From positions 248,001 through 312,000 of the forward strand of contig CBDICI010000004.1 in the NCBI GenBank assembly GCA_965277345.1: DNA of 64,000 nt, read 5' to 3'. Source of the stretch: CAIOYC01 sp965277345 (GTDB taxonomy: Bacteria > Pseudomonadota > Alphaproteobacteria > Caulobacterales > Caulobacteraceae). The translations under genes were made by a program, and so were the position numbers. Each line of letters starts with the position of its first letter. The first letter of the stretch is position 1. This document shows, one piece after another, positions 1 to 7,969 of the stretch. The notes below the pieces were generated by a model, which did no database searches, had not been told where the DNA came from, and saw only the letters and a list, made by a program, of their open reading frames with translations.

Positions 1-709
1 CCGACGCGATGGTGAAGCGATAGGCGCCGGCCAGGCTCGGGCCGTCCAGCAGGGCGTGCACCACCACCTGCGCCACGCCAGGCGCCGGGCGCTCGATCCA
101 GAACGCGCGGAAGTCGGGGAACTCCTCGTTCTGCTCGCCGGTACCCAGGCTGATGCCGCGCGCCGACAGGCCGTAGACCTGCCCGCGGCCGAGGCTGCGG
201 AAATAGCTGGCCCCCTGAAACACACCGATCTCGTCGAACACGCCCGGTGCGTTGATCGGGCTTCGCAGGCGAAAGCCGGACAAGCCCTGGATCGAGCGCA
301 CCGCCGCGGTCATGGCGTCCGGCGTCATGAAGTCGGCGGGGTCGTAGCGGATTGGCCGCGCCCTGTTGTCCTGAACCTCGTAAAGCTCCACCGGGCGCTT
401 GAAGATGTATCCGGCGGGAAAGTATTCCAGCCGGACCAGCGACCCGTCGCCGGACCAGCGCGCACGGCCTGGCTGGGGTCGGCTGAGATCGCGCCAGCCG
501 TCATAGGTCACGGCGCCGGCCGCGCCGGTCTGCAGCCTCGGGGCGCGGTAGGGGGCGGACGCCAGCAACTGGGCCCGAGCCCGCACGCCCGTCGGGTCGA
601 AAGGCGCCCCTTCAAACGCGCCCTCCTGCGCGCGCGCCGAAGCCCCGACCGCGGATGTCGCCGCGCCGGCCGCCAGCATCGCCATGGTGCTTCTGCGGGA
701 GAGGGACAA
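1..709 (-). CDS. Periplasmic glucan biosynthesis protein OpgG/OpgD family (5' part; runs off left edge)
   Basis: About 236 N-terminal residues of an MdoG/OpgG-type protein are visible; the rest lies beyond base 1. After a signal peptide the sequence reads into typical family text (FDPTGVRARAQLLASAPYR, then FKRPVELYEV and FRLRSPINAPG). The family works in the periplasm on the backbone structure of osmoregulated periplasmic glucans. I chose the TTG start at 709 because it preserves a twin-arginine motif (LSLSRRSTMAML) and a signal peptide ending near GASARA; the first ATG (685) would delete the arginines. OpgD proteins are typically Tat-exported, which favours OpgD over OpgG, but this fragment cannot decide it. 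An OpgC-like acyltransferase lies nearby on the same strand. The family call is firm; the start is less certain. Confidence 0.8.
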   Translation of the reverse strand, partial: MSLSRRSTMAMLAAGAATSAVGASARAQEGAFEGAPFDPTGVRARAQLLASAPYRAPRLQTGAAGAVTYDGWRDLSRPQPGRARWSGDGSLVRLEYFPAGYIFKRPVELYEVQDNRARPIRYDPADFMTPDAMTAAVRSIQGLSGFRLRSPINAPGVFDEIGVFQGASYFRSLGRGQVYGLSARGISLGTGEQNEEFPDFRAFWIERPAPGVAQVVVHALLDGPSLAGAYRFTIAS

Positions 710-869
710 GCTGGTTACGCTGCTCGGATTGGGGAGGTCGGGTCGGCTCGGACGCCGTCGGCGCGACGGGAGTCGAGCCTCGGGTGACGATCACGTTTAT
801 GTGATGTTGCGCTGCTCTAAGGCAATATTTGAGGCGGATCAAGATTCGTGACGGGGCGTCGGCTGCTTC

Positions 870-883
870 TTGCGGCGCCGCAA
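870..883. other. 14-bp perfect palindrome in the intergenic region
   Basis: TTGCGGCGCCGCAA is a perfect palindrome in the roughly 210-bp gap between the opgG/opgD-like gene and the DUF998 gene. It lies just downstream of the DUF998 stop codon (minus strand), so it could be part of a terminator hairpin, although no run of T follows on either side. Nothing else was recognised in this gap. Confidence 0.3.
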
Positions 884-919
884 AGCTTCGGGTGAGCGAA
901 AAACCGGCGCCGGGACAGC

Positions 920-1585
920 CTAAGGCGTCGGCGCAGGTCTCGCGGCGTCAACTGGCGTCTGTGCGCTTGCCAGCGCGATCAGCCGCCGCTCGATCAGGAT
1001 CGCCGCCACGCCGCCCCAGCCGACCAGCACGATGGCATAGGCGCGCTCCCACCAGCCCACATTGTCGCTGTTGACCAGCGCGGGCCACAGCAGGTGCTTG
1101 GTCAGGACGGTCAAAACCACCATGATCGCCACCGCCCCGATCAGGAACCGGCGCAGCAGCCTCACACCCTCCACCCGCGCCAGCGCCCAGATCAGGGCGA
1201 AGGGCGCCAACTGGATGCCGAGGCCGAGCTGGATCAGATTGTGCCACGGATTGGGATAAGCGATCAGCGCGCCGCAGATCAGGCCCACGGCGGTGGCGAG
1301 ATAGCAGGCGCAGACCACCCATGCCGCCGTCCGCGACCCGTCGAGCGCCCCCACCGCCATCACGAAGCCGATCCCCACCGCCCCGCCGCCCAGCGCCACG
1401 GCGATCAGGCCGAGATTGAAGATCACAGGATAGGGCGCCCGCGTCCCGCCGAGCTCGCTCAGATACTGGGTGGCGTGGTTGAACCCTGGAAAGGTGGCCG
1501 CCGCCAGGAGGATGCAGCCGATGGCGATCAGCGGCGAGGACGCTCCGGCGCGCAGCAGGAGGCTCCGCACCCGGTCCGGCGTCAC
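920..1585 (-). CDS. DUF998 family integral membrane protein
   Basis: A 221-residue multi-pass membrane protein with about six hydrophobic segments. The early motif PGFNHATQYLSELG matches the DUF998 family, whose function is not established. The ATG overlaps the stop codon of the upstream OpgC-like gene by 4 bp (ATGA), so the two are probably translationally coupled and cotranscribed. The C-terminus is short, proline-rich and probably cytoplasmic. Only a guess from context links it to periplasmic glucan or envelope modification. Confidence 0.75.
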   Translation of the reverse strand: MTPDRVRSLLLRAGASSPLIAIGCILLAAATFPGFNHATQYLSELGGTRAPYPVIFNLGLIAVALGGGAVGIGFVMAVGALDGSRTAAWVVCACYLATAVGLICGALIAYPNPWHNLIQLGLGIQLAPFALIWALARVEGVRLLRRFLIGAVAIMVVLTVLTKHLLWPALVNSDNVGWWERAYAIVLVGWGGVAAILIERRLIALASAQTPVDAARPAPTP

Positions 1586-2850
1586 GCCGCTTCCGCGGTC
1601 AGGGCGGGCCGCTCGGTGCGGAGGGGGGCAGGTTGCAACAGCCGTTCGGTCGCGATCACGCGCTCGGGCAACGGTTTCAGACCCAACAGCGGCCGGATCG
1701 GGTTGAGACGGCGCACCCCCTCACAAACCGCCAGGCACCCGGCGACGGTGAAGGCGATCAGGGCCAGCGCCTCCACCCCTGCCGGCAGGTTGAGCGGGCG
1801 AATCCACCAGACGCCGAACACCAGGATGGTCTGGTGCGCCAGATAGCAGGGGAAGACCGCCTCCGTCAGATAGCGCAGCACTGGCCCATCGCGGTTCAGC
1901 AAGTGCCGGGCGCCGAAGCCGAGGATGGCGGCGATCATCGCCCACTGATCGGCGGCGAAGGCCAGGCTGGCCCACCAGGCCTCGGGCGTCGTCGCCGGGA
2001 TCGAAGCCAGGCGCATCAGGACCGGCAGGGCGAGCGCGGCGACCAGCGCCGCGACCCAGCGCCAGCGGACGACCGTCTTCCAGAACCCCGCCTGACCCAC
2101 CAGCAGGAAGCCGGCCAGGAAGACCCCGCCCGACACCGCGTGGTTGTACCAGTCCGACGACAGGTGGTTGGAGATGCCGTAGTGCAGGAATAACCCCTGG
2201 CGCGCGGCGGTCAGGTAAGCGATGGGCGCCAGCAGGACGAGCGGACCGGCCAGCCCTCTGGCCAACCCGGCCGACAGGCGCGACTGCAGCCTGGGCATGG
2301 CGATCAGGGCCGTGGCCAATAGGCTGTAGACCAGGATGTAGATGACGAACCAGATGTGGTTGATCGGCACACCCTCGGCCAGGCCCGCCCAGCCGAACTG
2401 GTGCGGCCACCAGGCCAGTAGGCCGCCGCTGAAGCTGCCCTTGTCCACCGCCTCCAGCCAGGCCTGGGGAGGAACCAGCACCAGCACGCCGAACAGGGCC
2501 GGGGGGACAAGGCGGGCGAGGCGCGCCGTCACCACTTGTCCGGCGCTCAGCCTGCGGCTCATCAGCTTGAGCGCACAGCCGGAGATGAAGAACAGCAGGG
2601 TCAGCCGCCACGGGCCGGTGACCAGAATCCCCTCGCGCAGCCAGCCTTCCGTGTGACGGCTATGGATGTGCCAATCGAACGGCGCATAGACCAGGCCGAC
2701 ATGGAACAGGATCAGCAGGCCAAAGGCGATCACCCGGAGCCAGTCGAGGTCGCTGCGCCGGCCGAGGCTGGGCGGCAGGACGACGGGAGTGCGGTCAGCC
2801 CCCATACTTGCCTGCCCTCGCCCTTCCCGCCTCTGCGCCAGTGACGACAT
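1582..2850 (-). CDS. OpgC-like acyltransferase 3 family membrane protein
   Basis: About 422 residues with roughly ten membrane segments. The start of the domain, SDLDWLRVIAFGLLILFHVG, followed by WHIHS, is the classical opening of the MdoC/OpgC branch of acyltransferase family 3, including the membrane histidine. OpgC adds succinyl groups to periplasmic glucans. I set the start at 2850, where GGAGGG lies 4 nt upstream; an internal ATG at 2805 gives a version 15 residues shorter. An opgG/opgD-like gene about 0.9 kb downstream on the same strand supports a role in glucan decoration; no glucosyltransferase opgH is visible in the window. Confidence 0.75.
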   Translation of the reverse strand: MSSLAQRREGRGQASMGADRTPVVLPPSLGRRSDLDWLRVIAFGLLILFHVGLVYAPFDWHIHSRHTEGWLREGILVTGPWRLTLLFFISGCALKLMSRRLSAGQVVTARLARLVPPALFGVLVLVPPQAWLEAVDKGSFSGGLLAWWPHQFGWAGLAEGVPINHIWFVIYILVYSLLATALIAMPRLQSRLSAGLARGLAGPLVLLAPIAYLTAARQGLFLHYGISNHLSSDWYNHAVSGGVFLAGFLLVGQAGFWKTVVRWRWVAALVAALALPVLMRLASIPATTPEAWWASLAFAADQWAMIAAILGFGARHLLNRDGPVLRYLTEAVFPCYLAHQTILVFGVWWIRPLNLPAGVEALALIAFTVAGCLAVCEGVRRLNPIRPLLGLKPLPERVIATERLLQPAPLRTERPALTAEAA

Positions 2851-3092
2851 CCGCCCTCCGAACGGCGATACGGCCAGGGACGATCCCCGGCCCGGGCCCG
2901 CCTGAACCTGGGACAGGCGCGGCCACCCATGCAACGCTGAACGCCCGAGCTTCGATCCTTGGCGGAGCATAGCTTCACCATGGCGCCCCAATGTTGCGCA
3001 AACACGGCGAGCGGGGCGCCAATATGGCGCCCGGAGCGTGACGGGCGCGCCGAGGGCCAGCGGTCCCGGACCGGCGGCGGCCCAGCCTTCGG

Positions 3093-3686
3093 TCAGCTTT
3101 CGGTCAGCTTTCGCACAGTGGCCTGCAGCACTTCGCGCACGCGGGCCTCCGGCAGGGCCTGTTCGCGCCGTAGCCGCGACCACGCCTCGAAGCTGAGCAG
3201 AAGGTCGAGCGGCTCCAGCAACCTCCCGTGTTGCTCCGCCGGCAGGACCTGGCGAACGATCTCGCGCAGCAGCATGGAAAAGCGGGCGCCCTCGGCCTCC
3301 AGCAGCGCCGAAATGTGCCGACGGGCCTGGGCGGCATGGCGATAGGGCGCCACGCGCTCGAACACGCCCGAACGACGCTCCACGATCTCCAGGAGGCGCT
3401 CGCGCCAGTTCGCCGATCGAAAGGGCCTTGCGGCCACGGCCACGAGCTCGGCCTCGATGGGAGGAATCATCTCCCGATACAGGCTATCCATGTCCTCGAA
3501 ATGACGAAACACCGTACGCAGGCTCACCTTGCCGCGCGAGGCCACCTGCTCGGCGCTCGGCGCGTAGTCGCCCTCGCGCACCAGCTGCAGCATGGCCTCG
3601 ACGATGGACGCGCGGTTATCCGCTCCCCGGCGGCGGCGGCCATCGACGGCGGGCGCGGCGGCTGGGGCGGCGGGGGTTTCTTTCAT
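3093..3686 (-). CDS. TetR family transcriptional regulator
   Basis: A 197-residue protein with an N-terminal helix-turn-helix domain at about residues 25-70 (ASIVEAMLQLV, then SAEQVASRGKVSLRTVFRHF), followed by a helical ligand-binding domain of no recognised subtype. The start at 3686 has GAGG 6 nt upstream; upstream in-frame starts at 3707 and 3761 lack good ribosome sites and add an unconserved Ala/Pro stretch. It is divergent from ligD across about 186 bp. Its target may be itself, the adjacent acyltransferase operon or ligD; the sequence does not decide this. Confidence 0.8.
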   Translation of the reverse strand: MKETPAAPAAAPAVDGRRRRGADNRASIVEAMLQLVREGDYAPSAEQVASRGKVSLRTVFRHFEDMDSLYREMIPPIEAELVAVAARPFRSANWRERLLEIVERRSGVFERVAPYRHAAQARRHISALLEAEGARFSMLLREIVRQVLPAEQHGRLLEPLDLLLSFEAWSRLRREQALPEARVREVLQATVRKLTES

Positions 3687-3872
3687 CTCGGGCCTCGAAC
3701 TCGTCATGGCGCACGCCGATGCAGGATTTGCGCCGCCCGGCGCGGAGGGGCTGGACGCCAACGCCCCGACTGCGGACGTCCACCGTTACAGGCCACACCG
3801 CTGCTTTAGCATGAGTTTCCGTCATCGGAACATCCGCCGCCCCTTGCGGCTTTTACTGGATGGGAGAGGCCC

Positions 3873-6629
3873 ATGACCAAAAAACTCGCCAGATATCAGT
3901 CGATGCGTGATTTCACGCAGACCAGGGAGCCCTCGGGTGAGGCCCCGCTCGCCGCCGCCGAGCAGCTTCGCTTCGTGATCCAGAAGCACGCGGCGACCCG
4001 CCTGCATTACGATCTGCGGCTGGAATTGGAGGGGGTGTTCAAGTCCTGGGCGGTGACGCGGGGGCCCTCGCTCGATCCCAAGGACCGGCGCCTGGCGGTG
4101 GAGGTGGAGGACCATCCTTTGGACTACGGCGACTTCGAGGGCGCCATCCCCAAGGGCCAGTACGGCGGCGGCACGGTGCAGCTGTGGGACCGCGGCTATT
4201 GGGCGCCGGAGGGCGACCCCAGGGCCATGCTGAAGAAGGGTGACCTGAAATTCGTCATGGAGGGCGAGCGGATGCACGGCTCCTGGGTGCTCGCGCGGAT
4301 GAAGCGCCGCCCCGGCGAGAAGCGCGATAACTGGCTGCTGATCAAGCACAAGGACGCGGCGGCCCATCCCGGAGACCGCGACGCCCTCCTGGCGGAAGAC
4401 CGATCCATCGCCTCGGACCGCACGATGGAAGAAATCGCGGCGGGCGAGGGCAAGGGCCCGGAACCCTTCATGCTCGCCACCCACAAGCGCGCCGCCGCCG
4501 ATGCCGTATGGCGCACCCACGCCAACGCTCATTCCACCGCGGCCTCTTCTCCTTCTCCTCCCCCTCGCAGAGGCGGAGGGGGACCGCGAAGGGGTGGAGG
4601 GGGCCGCGCGATGTTAACCGGAGAGGGCGGCGCTGCTCTCTCCCCCGCAGTGCGGGGGAGGGGTAAGATGCCTCCCTTCATCGCGCCGCAGTTGGCCAGG
4701 TCGGTGGAGCGCCCGCCCGCCGGCACGGGCTGGGTGCACGAGATCAAGTTCGACGGTTATCGAATGCAGATGCGCGTCGAGCGCGGCAAGGCGCAGCTTT
4801 TCACCCGCAAGGGCCTGGACTGGAGCGACAGGTTCCCGGCGCTGATCAAGGCCGGCGCCAAGCTGGCCGACGGCATCATCGATGGGGAGGTGGTGGCGCT
4901 GAACGGCCATGGCCAGCCGGACTTCGCCGCCCTGCAGGCCGCGTTATCGGAAGAAAAGACCGACGCCCTGATCTTCTTCCTGTTCGACATCCTGTTCGCC
5001 GTCGACAAGGACGGGGGGGCCGAAGACCAGCGCGACCGGCCCCTGGCGGAGCGTAAGGCTCGGCTGGCCACGGTGCTGAACGGCGCGGACGAACGGCTCC
5101 GGTTCGTCGATCACTTCGAGAGCGGCGGGGATGCGGTGCTGAACTCCGCCTGTCGGATGGACCTGGAGGGGATCGTCTCCAAGCAGTTGGGCGCCCCCTA
5201 TCGCTCAGGCCGGACCGAGAGCTGGGTCAAGGCCAAGTGCCGCGCCGGGCACGAGGTGGTCATCGGCGGCTATACGACGGAGGGTAACCGGTTCCGCTCG
5301 CTGATCGTCGGCGTGAACAAGGACGGGAAGCTCATCCCGGTGGGCCGCGTCGGCACGGGGTTCGGCGCCGAAAAGGTGAAGACGCTCATGCCCCGGCTAA
5401 AGGCGCTCGAGACCGATGAGAGCCCCTTTTGCGCCCCTCAAGCCAACAATCGCTGGCGGCGCGGCGCGGGGGAGATCCACTGGGTAACGCCCGAGCTCGT
5501 GGCGGAGATCGAGTATGCGGGCTTTACCGGCGACGGTCAGGTGCGCCAGGCCGCCTTCAAGGGCCTGCGCGAGGACAAGCCCGCCGGCGAGGTCGAGGCG
5601 GAGACACCCGCCCCCGCCACCAAGGCGCTGGCTGAACCGAAGACGTCAGGCAAACCCAAGACCGCGGCTCAATCGAAGGCGACCTCCCGAATTGCCGCCG
5701 TCACCCCGAGCAAGAATGGCCCGGCGACGGTGATGGGCGTGACCCTGTCCCACCCCGACAAACCGTTGTGGCCTGAGGCCGGCGACGACGGCGCGCCGGT
5801 GACCAAGCGCGATCTGGCCGAGTATTTCGAGGCGGTGGCGGACCGGATGATGCCCCACCTCGTCGGGCGGCCGTGTTCGCTGATCCGCATCCCGGACGGC
5901 ATCGACGGTGAGCGTTTCTTCCAGCGCCATGCCATGAAGGGCGCCTCCAACCTGCTCACCTACACCACCGTCTCCGGTGACCGGCAGCCCTATGTGCAGG
6001 TCGATCGCAAAGAGGCGCTGGCCGCCGCAGCCCAGATCGCCGCCGCCGAGTTGCATCCCTGGAACTGCGCCCCGGACCGGCCCGACACGCCCGGCCGACT
6101 GGTGTTCGATCTCGACCCGGCGCCGGATGTGCCGTTCGACCGGGTGATCGAGGCGGCCCGGGAAATCCGCGACCGGCTGGAGGCGGTGGGCCTGGTCGGC
6201 TTTTGCAAGACCACCGGCGGCAAGGGCCTGCACGTGACCTGCCCGCTCAAGGTCCCGGCCAGGGGCGGCCCCGACTGGCCGGCCGCCAAAGCCTTCGCCC
6301 GCGCCCTGTGCGAGCAGTTGGCCGCCGACGATCCCACCCGTTTCGTGATGAGCATGTCCAAGGCGCAGCGGAACGGGCGCATCTTCCTCGACTATCTGCG
6401 CAACGACCGCATGTCGACGGCGGCGGCGGTGCTGACCCCCCGCGCCCGGCCCGGCGCCCCGGTCTCCATGCCGCTGAAGTGGACGCAGGTGCGCGCCGGC
6501 CTCGATCCCCTGCGTTTCCACCTCCGCTCGGCCCCGGGCCTCATCGCCAAGGACTGGCCGTGGGAAGACTATGCCACCGCCGCCCGCCCCCTGGCCGAGG
6601 CGATCAAGCGGTTGGCGAAAAAGGGTTAG
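3873..6629 (+). CDS. ligD: Multidomain non-homologous end-joining DNA ligase LigD
   Basis: A 918-residue ATP-dependent ligase acting with Ku in double-strand-break repair. Domain order is 3'-phosphoesterase (about 1-180; HAATRLHYDLRLELEG), then ligase (about 270-590; adenylated lysine K292 in EIKFDGYRM; VSKQLGAPYRSGR), then an Ala/Lys/Pro-rich linker, then an archaeo-eukaryotic primase-like polymerase (about 615-918; LSHPDKPLWPE, LVFDLDPAPD). Residues about 224-265, between the phosphoesterase and ligase domains, are Gly/Arg/Pro-rich and encoded by a palindromic repeat also found intergenically in this window. ku lies downstream on the opposite strand. The frame is open throughout, so the insertion does not truncate the protein. 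Confidence 0.95.
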   Translation: MTKKLARYQSMRDFTQTREPSGEAPLAAAEQLRFVIQKHAATRLHYDLRLELEGVFKSWAVTRGPSLDPKDRRLAVEVEDHPLDYGDFEGAIPKGQYGGGTVQLWDRGYWAPEGDPRAMLKKGDLKFVMEGERMHGSWVLARMKRRPGEKRDNWLLIKHKDAAAHPGDRDALLAEDRSIASDRTMEEIAAGEGKGPEPFMLATHKRAAADAVWRTHANAHSTAASSPSPPPRRGGGGPRRGGGGRAMLTGEGGAALSPAVRGRGKMPPFIAPQLARSVERPPAGTGWVHEIKFDGYRMQMRVERGKAQLFTRKGLDWSDRFPALIKAGAKLADGIIDGEVVALNGHGQPDFAALQAALSEEKTDALIFFLFDILFAVDKDGGAEDQRDRPLAERKARLATVLNGADERLRFVDHFESGGDAVLNSACRMDLEGIVSKQLGAPYRSGRTESWVKAKCRAGHEVVIGGYTTEGNRFRSLIVGVNKDGKLIPVGRVGTGFGAEKVKTLMPRLKALETDESPFCAPQANNRWRRGAGEIHWVTPELVAEIEYAGFTGDGQVRQAAFKGLREDKPAGEVEAETPAPATKALAEPKTSGKPKTAAQSKATSRIAAVTPSKNGPATVMGVTLSHPDKPLWPEAGDDGAPVTKRDLAEYFEAVADRMMPHLVGRPCSLIRIPDGIDGERFFQRHAMKGASNLLTYTTVSGDRQPYVQVDRKEALAAAAQIAAAELHPWNCAPDRPDTPGRLVFDLDPAPDVPFDRVIEAAREIRDRLEAVGLVGFCKTTGGKGLHVTCPLKVPARGGPDWPAAKAFARALCEQLAADDPTRFVMSMSKAQRNGRIFLDYLRNDRMSTAAAVLTPRARPGAPVSMPLKWTQVRAGLDPLRFHLRSAPGLIAKDWPWEDYATAARPLAEAIKRLAKKG
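4544..4665 (+). repeat. Palindromic repeat family 1, copy A, inserted in frame within ligD
   Basis: The segment carries the arms and core shared with copies at 32355, 41920 and 61163: a C/T-rich arm, then GGAGGGGGACCGCGAAG, GGTGGAGGGGGC, an ACCGGAGAGGGCGGCGCTG core, and a closing CCCCCGCAGTGCGGGGGAGG arm. Here it is read as coding sequence for about 40 residues of LigD, between two conserved domains, without a stop codon or frame change. The same-family copies elsewhere are intergenic. Confidence 0.75.
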
Positions 6630-6901
6630 CGATCCTGCCGCCCGTGCAGGACGCGGCGGATCAGGATGCGATCCAACTGCACTTCATAAATGACGACGAT
6701 CCCGTCGCGGCCAAATTTGATTGGGAGTTTTCGGTCGCCGTTTGTCGAGCATCGTTCCCGACAATGGGAACTGGCCAAGTAACTGAACGCCTGCAAGATA
6801 TCTCTGCGAAAGCCTCCTGGCCGCTGCCAGGGATCGTTCGCTAGTCAATCGACAAGATCGCGAAGGTCGCCCCGGGCTTCGAGCGAGGCGACAATGCGCA
6901 T
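6626..6901 (-). pseudogene. RelE/ParE-type toxin relic with an internal TGA
   Basis: Read from the ATG at 6901, the frame encodes MRIVASLEARGDLRDLVD, a stop (TGA at 6845-6847), then continues in the same frame through ILQAFSYLA and DGIVVIYEVQLDRILIRRVLHGR to TAA. The start and the C-terminal IVVIYEV...RRVLHGRQD signature are those of the RelE/ParE toxin superfamily, and the total of about 91 codons is the usual length. The TGA sits where family members usually continue with an aromatic or hydrophobic residue, consistent with TGG to TGA. The start overlaps the preceding reading frame's stop. Base composition is AT-richer than the neighbours, suggesting acquisition. The end overlaps the ligD stop region by 4 bp. 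Confidence 0.7.
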
Positions 6902-7026
6902 CAGGCCTTTTTCGTCAACTTGGCTTCCAATCTTTCAAGCATTTCTGGCTGGAGTTCTTCCCAAGGTTGAATCCGTCGGCCGTGTAGTAGAAATACACCC
7001 AGCGCGGGGCGCCGTAAACGCGGCGC
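6901..7026 (-). pseudogene. 5'-truncated remnant of the partner (antitoxin) gene
   Basis: An open stretch of 41 codons plus stop, directly after the ku stop codon and in the same frame, ends with PEMLERLEAKLTKKA and a TGA that overlaps the toxin start codon. That coupling is the usual antitoxin-toxin arrangement. No ATG, GTG or TTG exists upstream of PEM, so the gene appears to have lost its 5' end at the ku junction. I cannot assign the antitoxin family from the remaining residues. Confidence 0.45.
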
Positions 7027-7878
7027 TCAGCTCGCCCGCTTGTGTTTGGCGGGTGCAGCCTTCTTTGCGGGCGGCGTCTTCGCGGGCGCCTTCGCGCCGT
7101 CGCCGGCCTTGCCGAGGGAGCGGCGCAGGGCCTCCATCAGGTCCACCACATTGGTGTCCTGCGGCTCTTCCACGTCGGCGACCTTCACCGCGCCCTTCTC
7201 CTTCTGCTTGATCAAGTCGCGCAAGGCGTCCTCGTAGCGGTCGACGAACTTTGAGGGGTCGAAGGGACCTTCCTGCTGCTCGATGATCCGGGTGGCGATA
7301 TCGATCATCGCCGCGTTCGGCTTCTTGTCCGGAATATCGTCGAAGAAGTCGGCGGCGCTGCGCACCTCGTCGTGACTGCGCAACGACCAGGCGACCATGC
7401 CGGTATCGCGCGGCTCCAGCGCTATCATCCGCTCGCGCTGGTGCAGCACAAGGCGGCCGAGCGCGATCTTGCCGGCCTTGGCCATGGCTTCGCGGATGAC
7501 GGTATAGGCCTCGATGGCCTGCTTGCCGTCGGGCACCAGATAGTAGGGGTCGTTCCAGTAGAGCCGGTCGATCTCGTCCTCGCCGACGAAGCGATCGATG
7601 TCGAGGGTGCGGGTGCTTTCCAGCCGCACGCTGTCGATCTCCTCGGGCGTGACGACCACGTAGCGGTCCTTGTCGATCTCATACCCCTTGACGATGTCGG
7701 CGCGGTCCACCGGGCCGGTCTCGGGATCGGTGGGGATCATGCGGATGCGGTTGTGGGTGTCCTTGTGCAGCATGTTGAAGTGCACCTCTCCGCCCCGATC
7801 CACGGCGGTGTAGAGCGCCACCGGACAGCTCACCAGCGACAGCTTCAGATGCCCCTGCCAGGTCGGTCGCGCGGCCAT
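7027..7878 (-). CDS. ku: Non-homologous end-joining protein Ku
   Basis: A 283-residue bacterial Ku, the homodimeric ring that binds DNA ends and recruits LigD. It opens with RPTWQGHLKLSLVSCPVALY and carries the Ku core (FNMLHKDTHNRIRM, GYEIDKDRYVVVT, EIDRLYWNDPYYLVPD). The C-terminus is a Lys/Ala/Pro-rich basic tail. The start at 7878 is preceded by AGGAGG at good spacing; upstream in-frame codons to 8019 are non-conserved and overlap the neighbouring intergenic stretch. It faces ligD tail-to-tail, separated only by the decayed toxin-antitoxin remnant. Confidence 0.95.
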   Translation of the reverse strand: MAARPTWQGHLKLSLVSCPVALYTAVDRGGEVHFNMLHKDTHNRIRMIPTDPETGPVDRADIVKGYEIDKDRYVVVTPEEIDSVRLESTRTLDIDRFVGEDEIDRLYWNDPYYLVPDGKQAIEAYTVIREAMAKAGKIALGRLVLHQRERMIALEPRDTGMVAWSLRSHDEVRSAADFFDDIPDKKPNAAMIDIATRIIEQQEGPFDPSKFVDRYEDALRDLIKQKEKGAVKVADVEEPQDTNVVDLMEALRRSLGKAGDGAKAPAKTPPAKKAAPAKHKRAS

Positions 7879-7969
7879 GGTCGATCCTCCTGAGTGACGG
7901 GTGTCAACGCCCGGCGGAGCCTGACGTTGCCGAGGGGCCGAAAGCCTGGTCCTTGGAGGCTCCGTCCCG

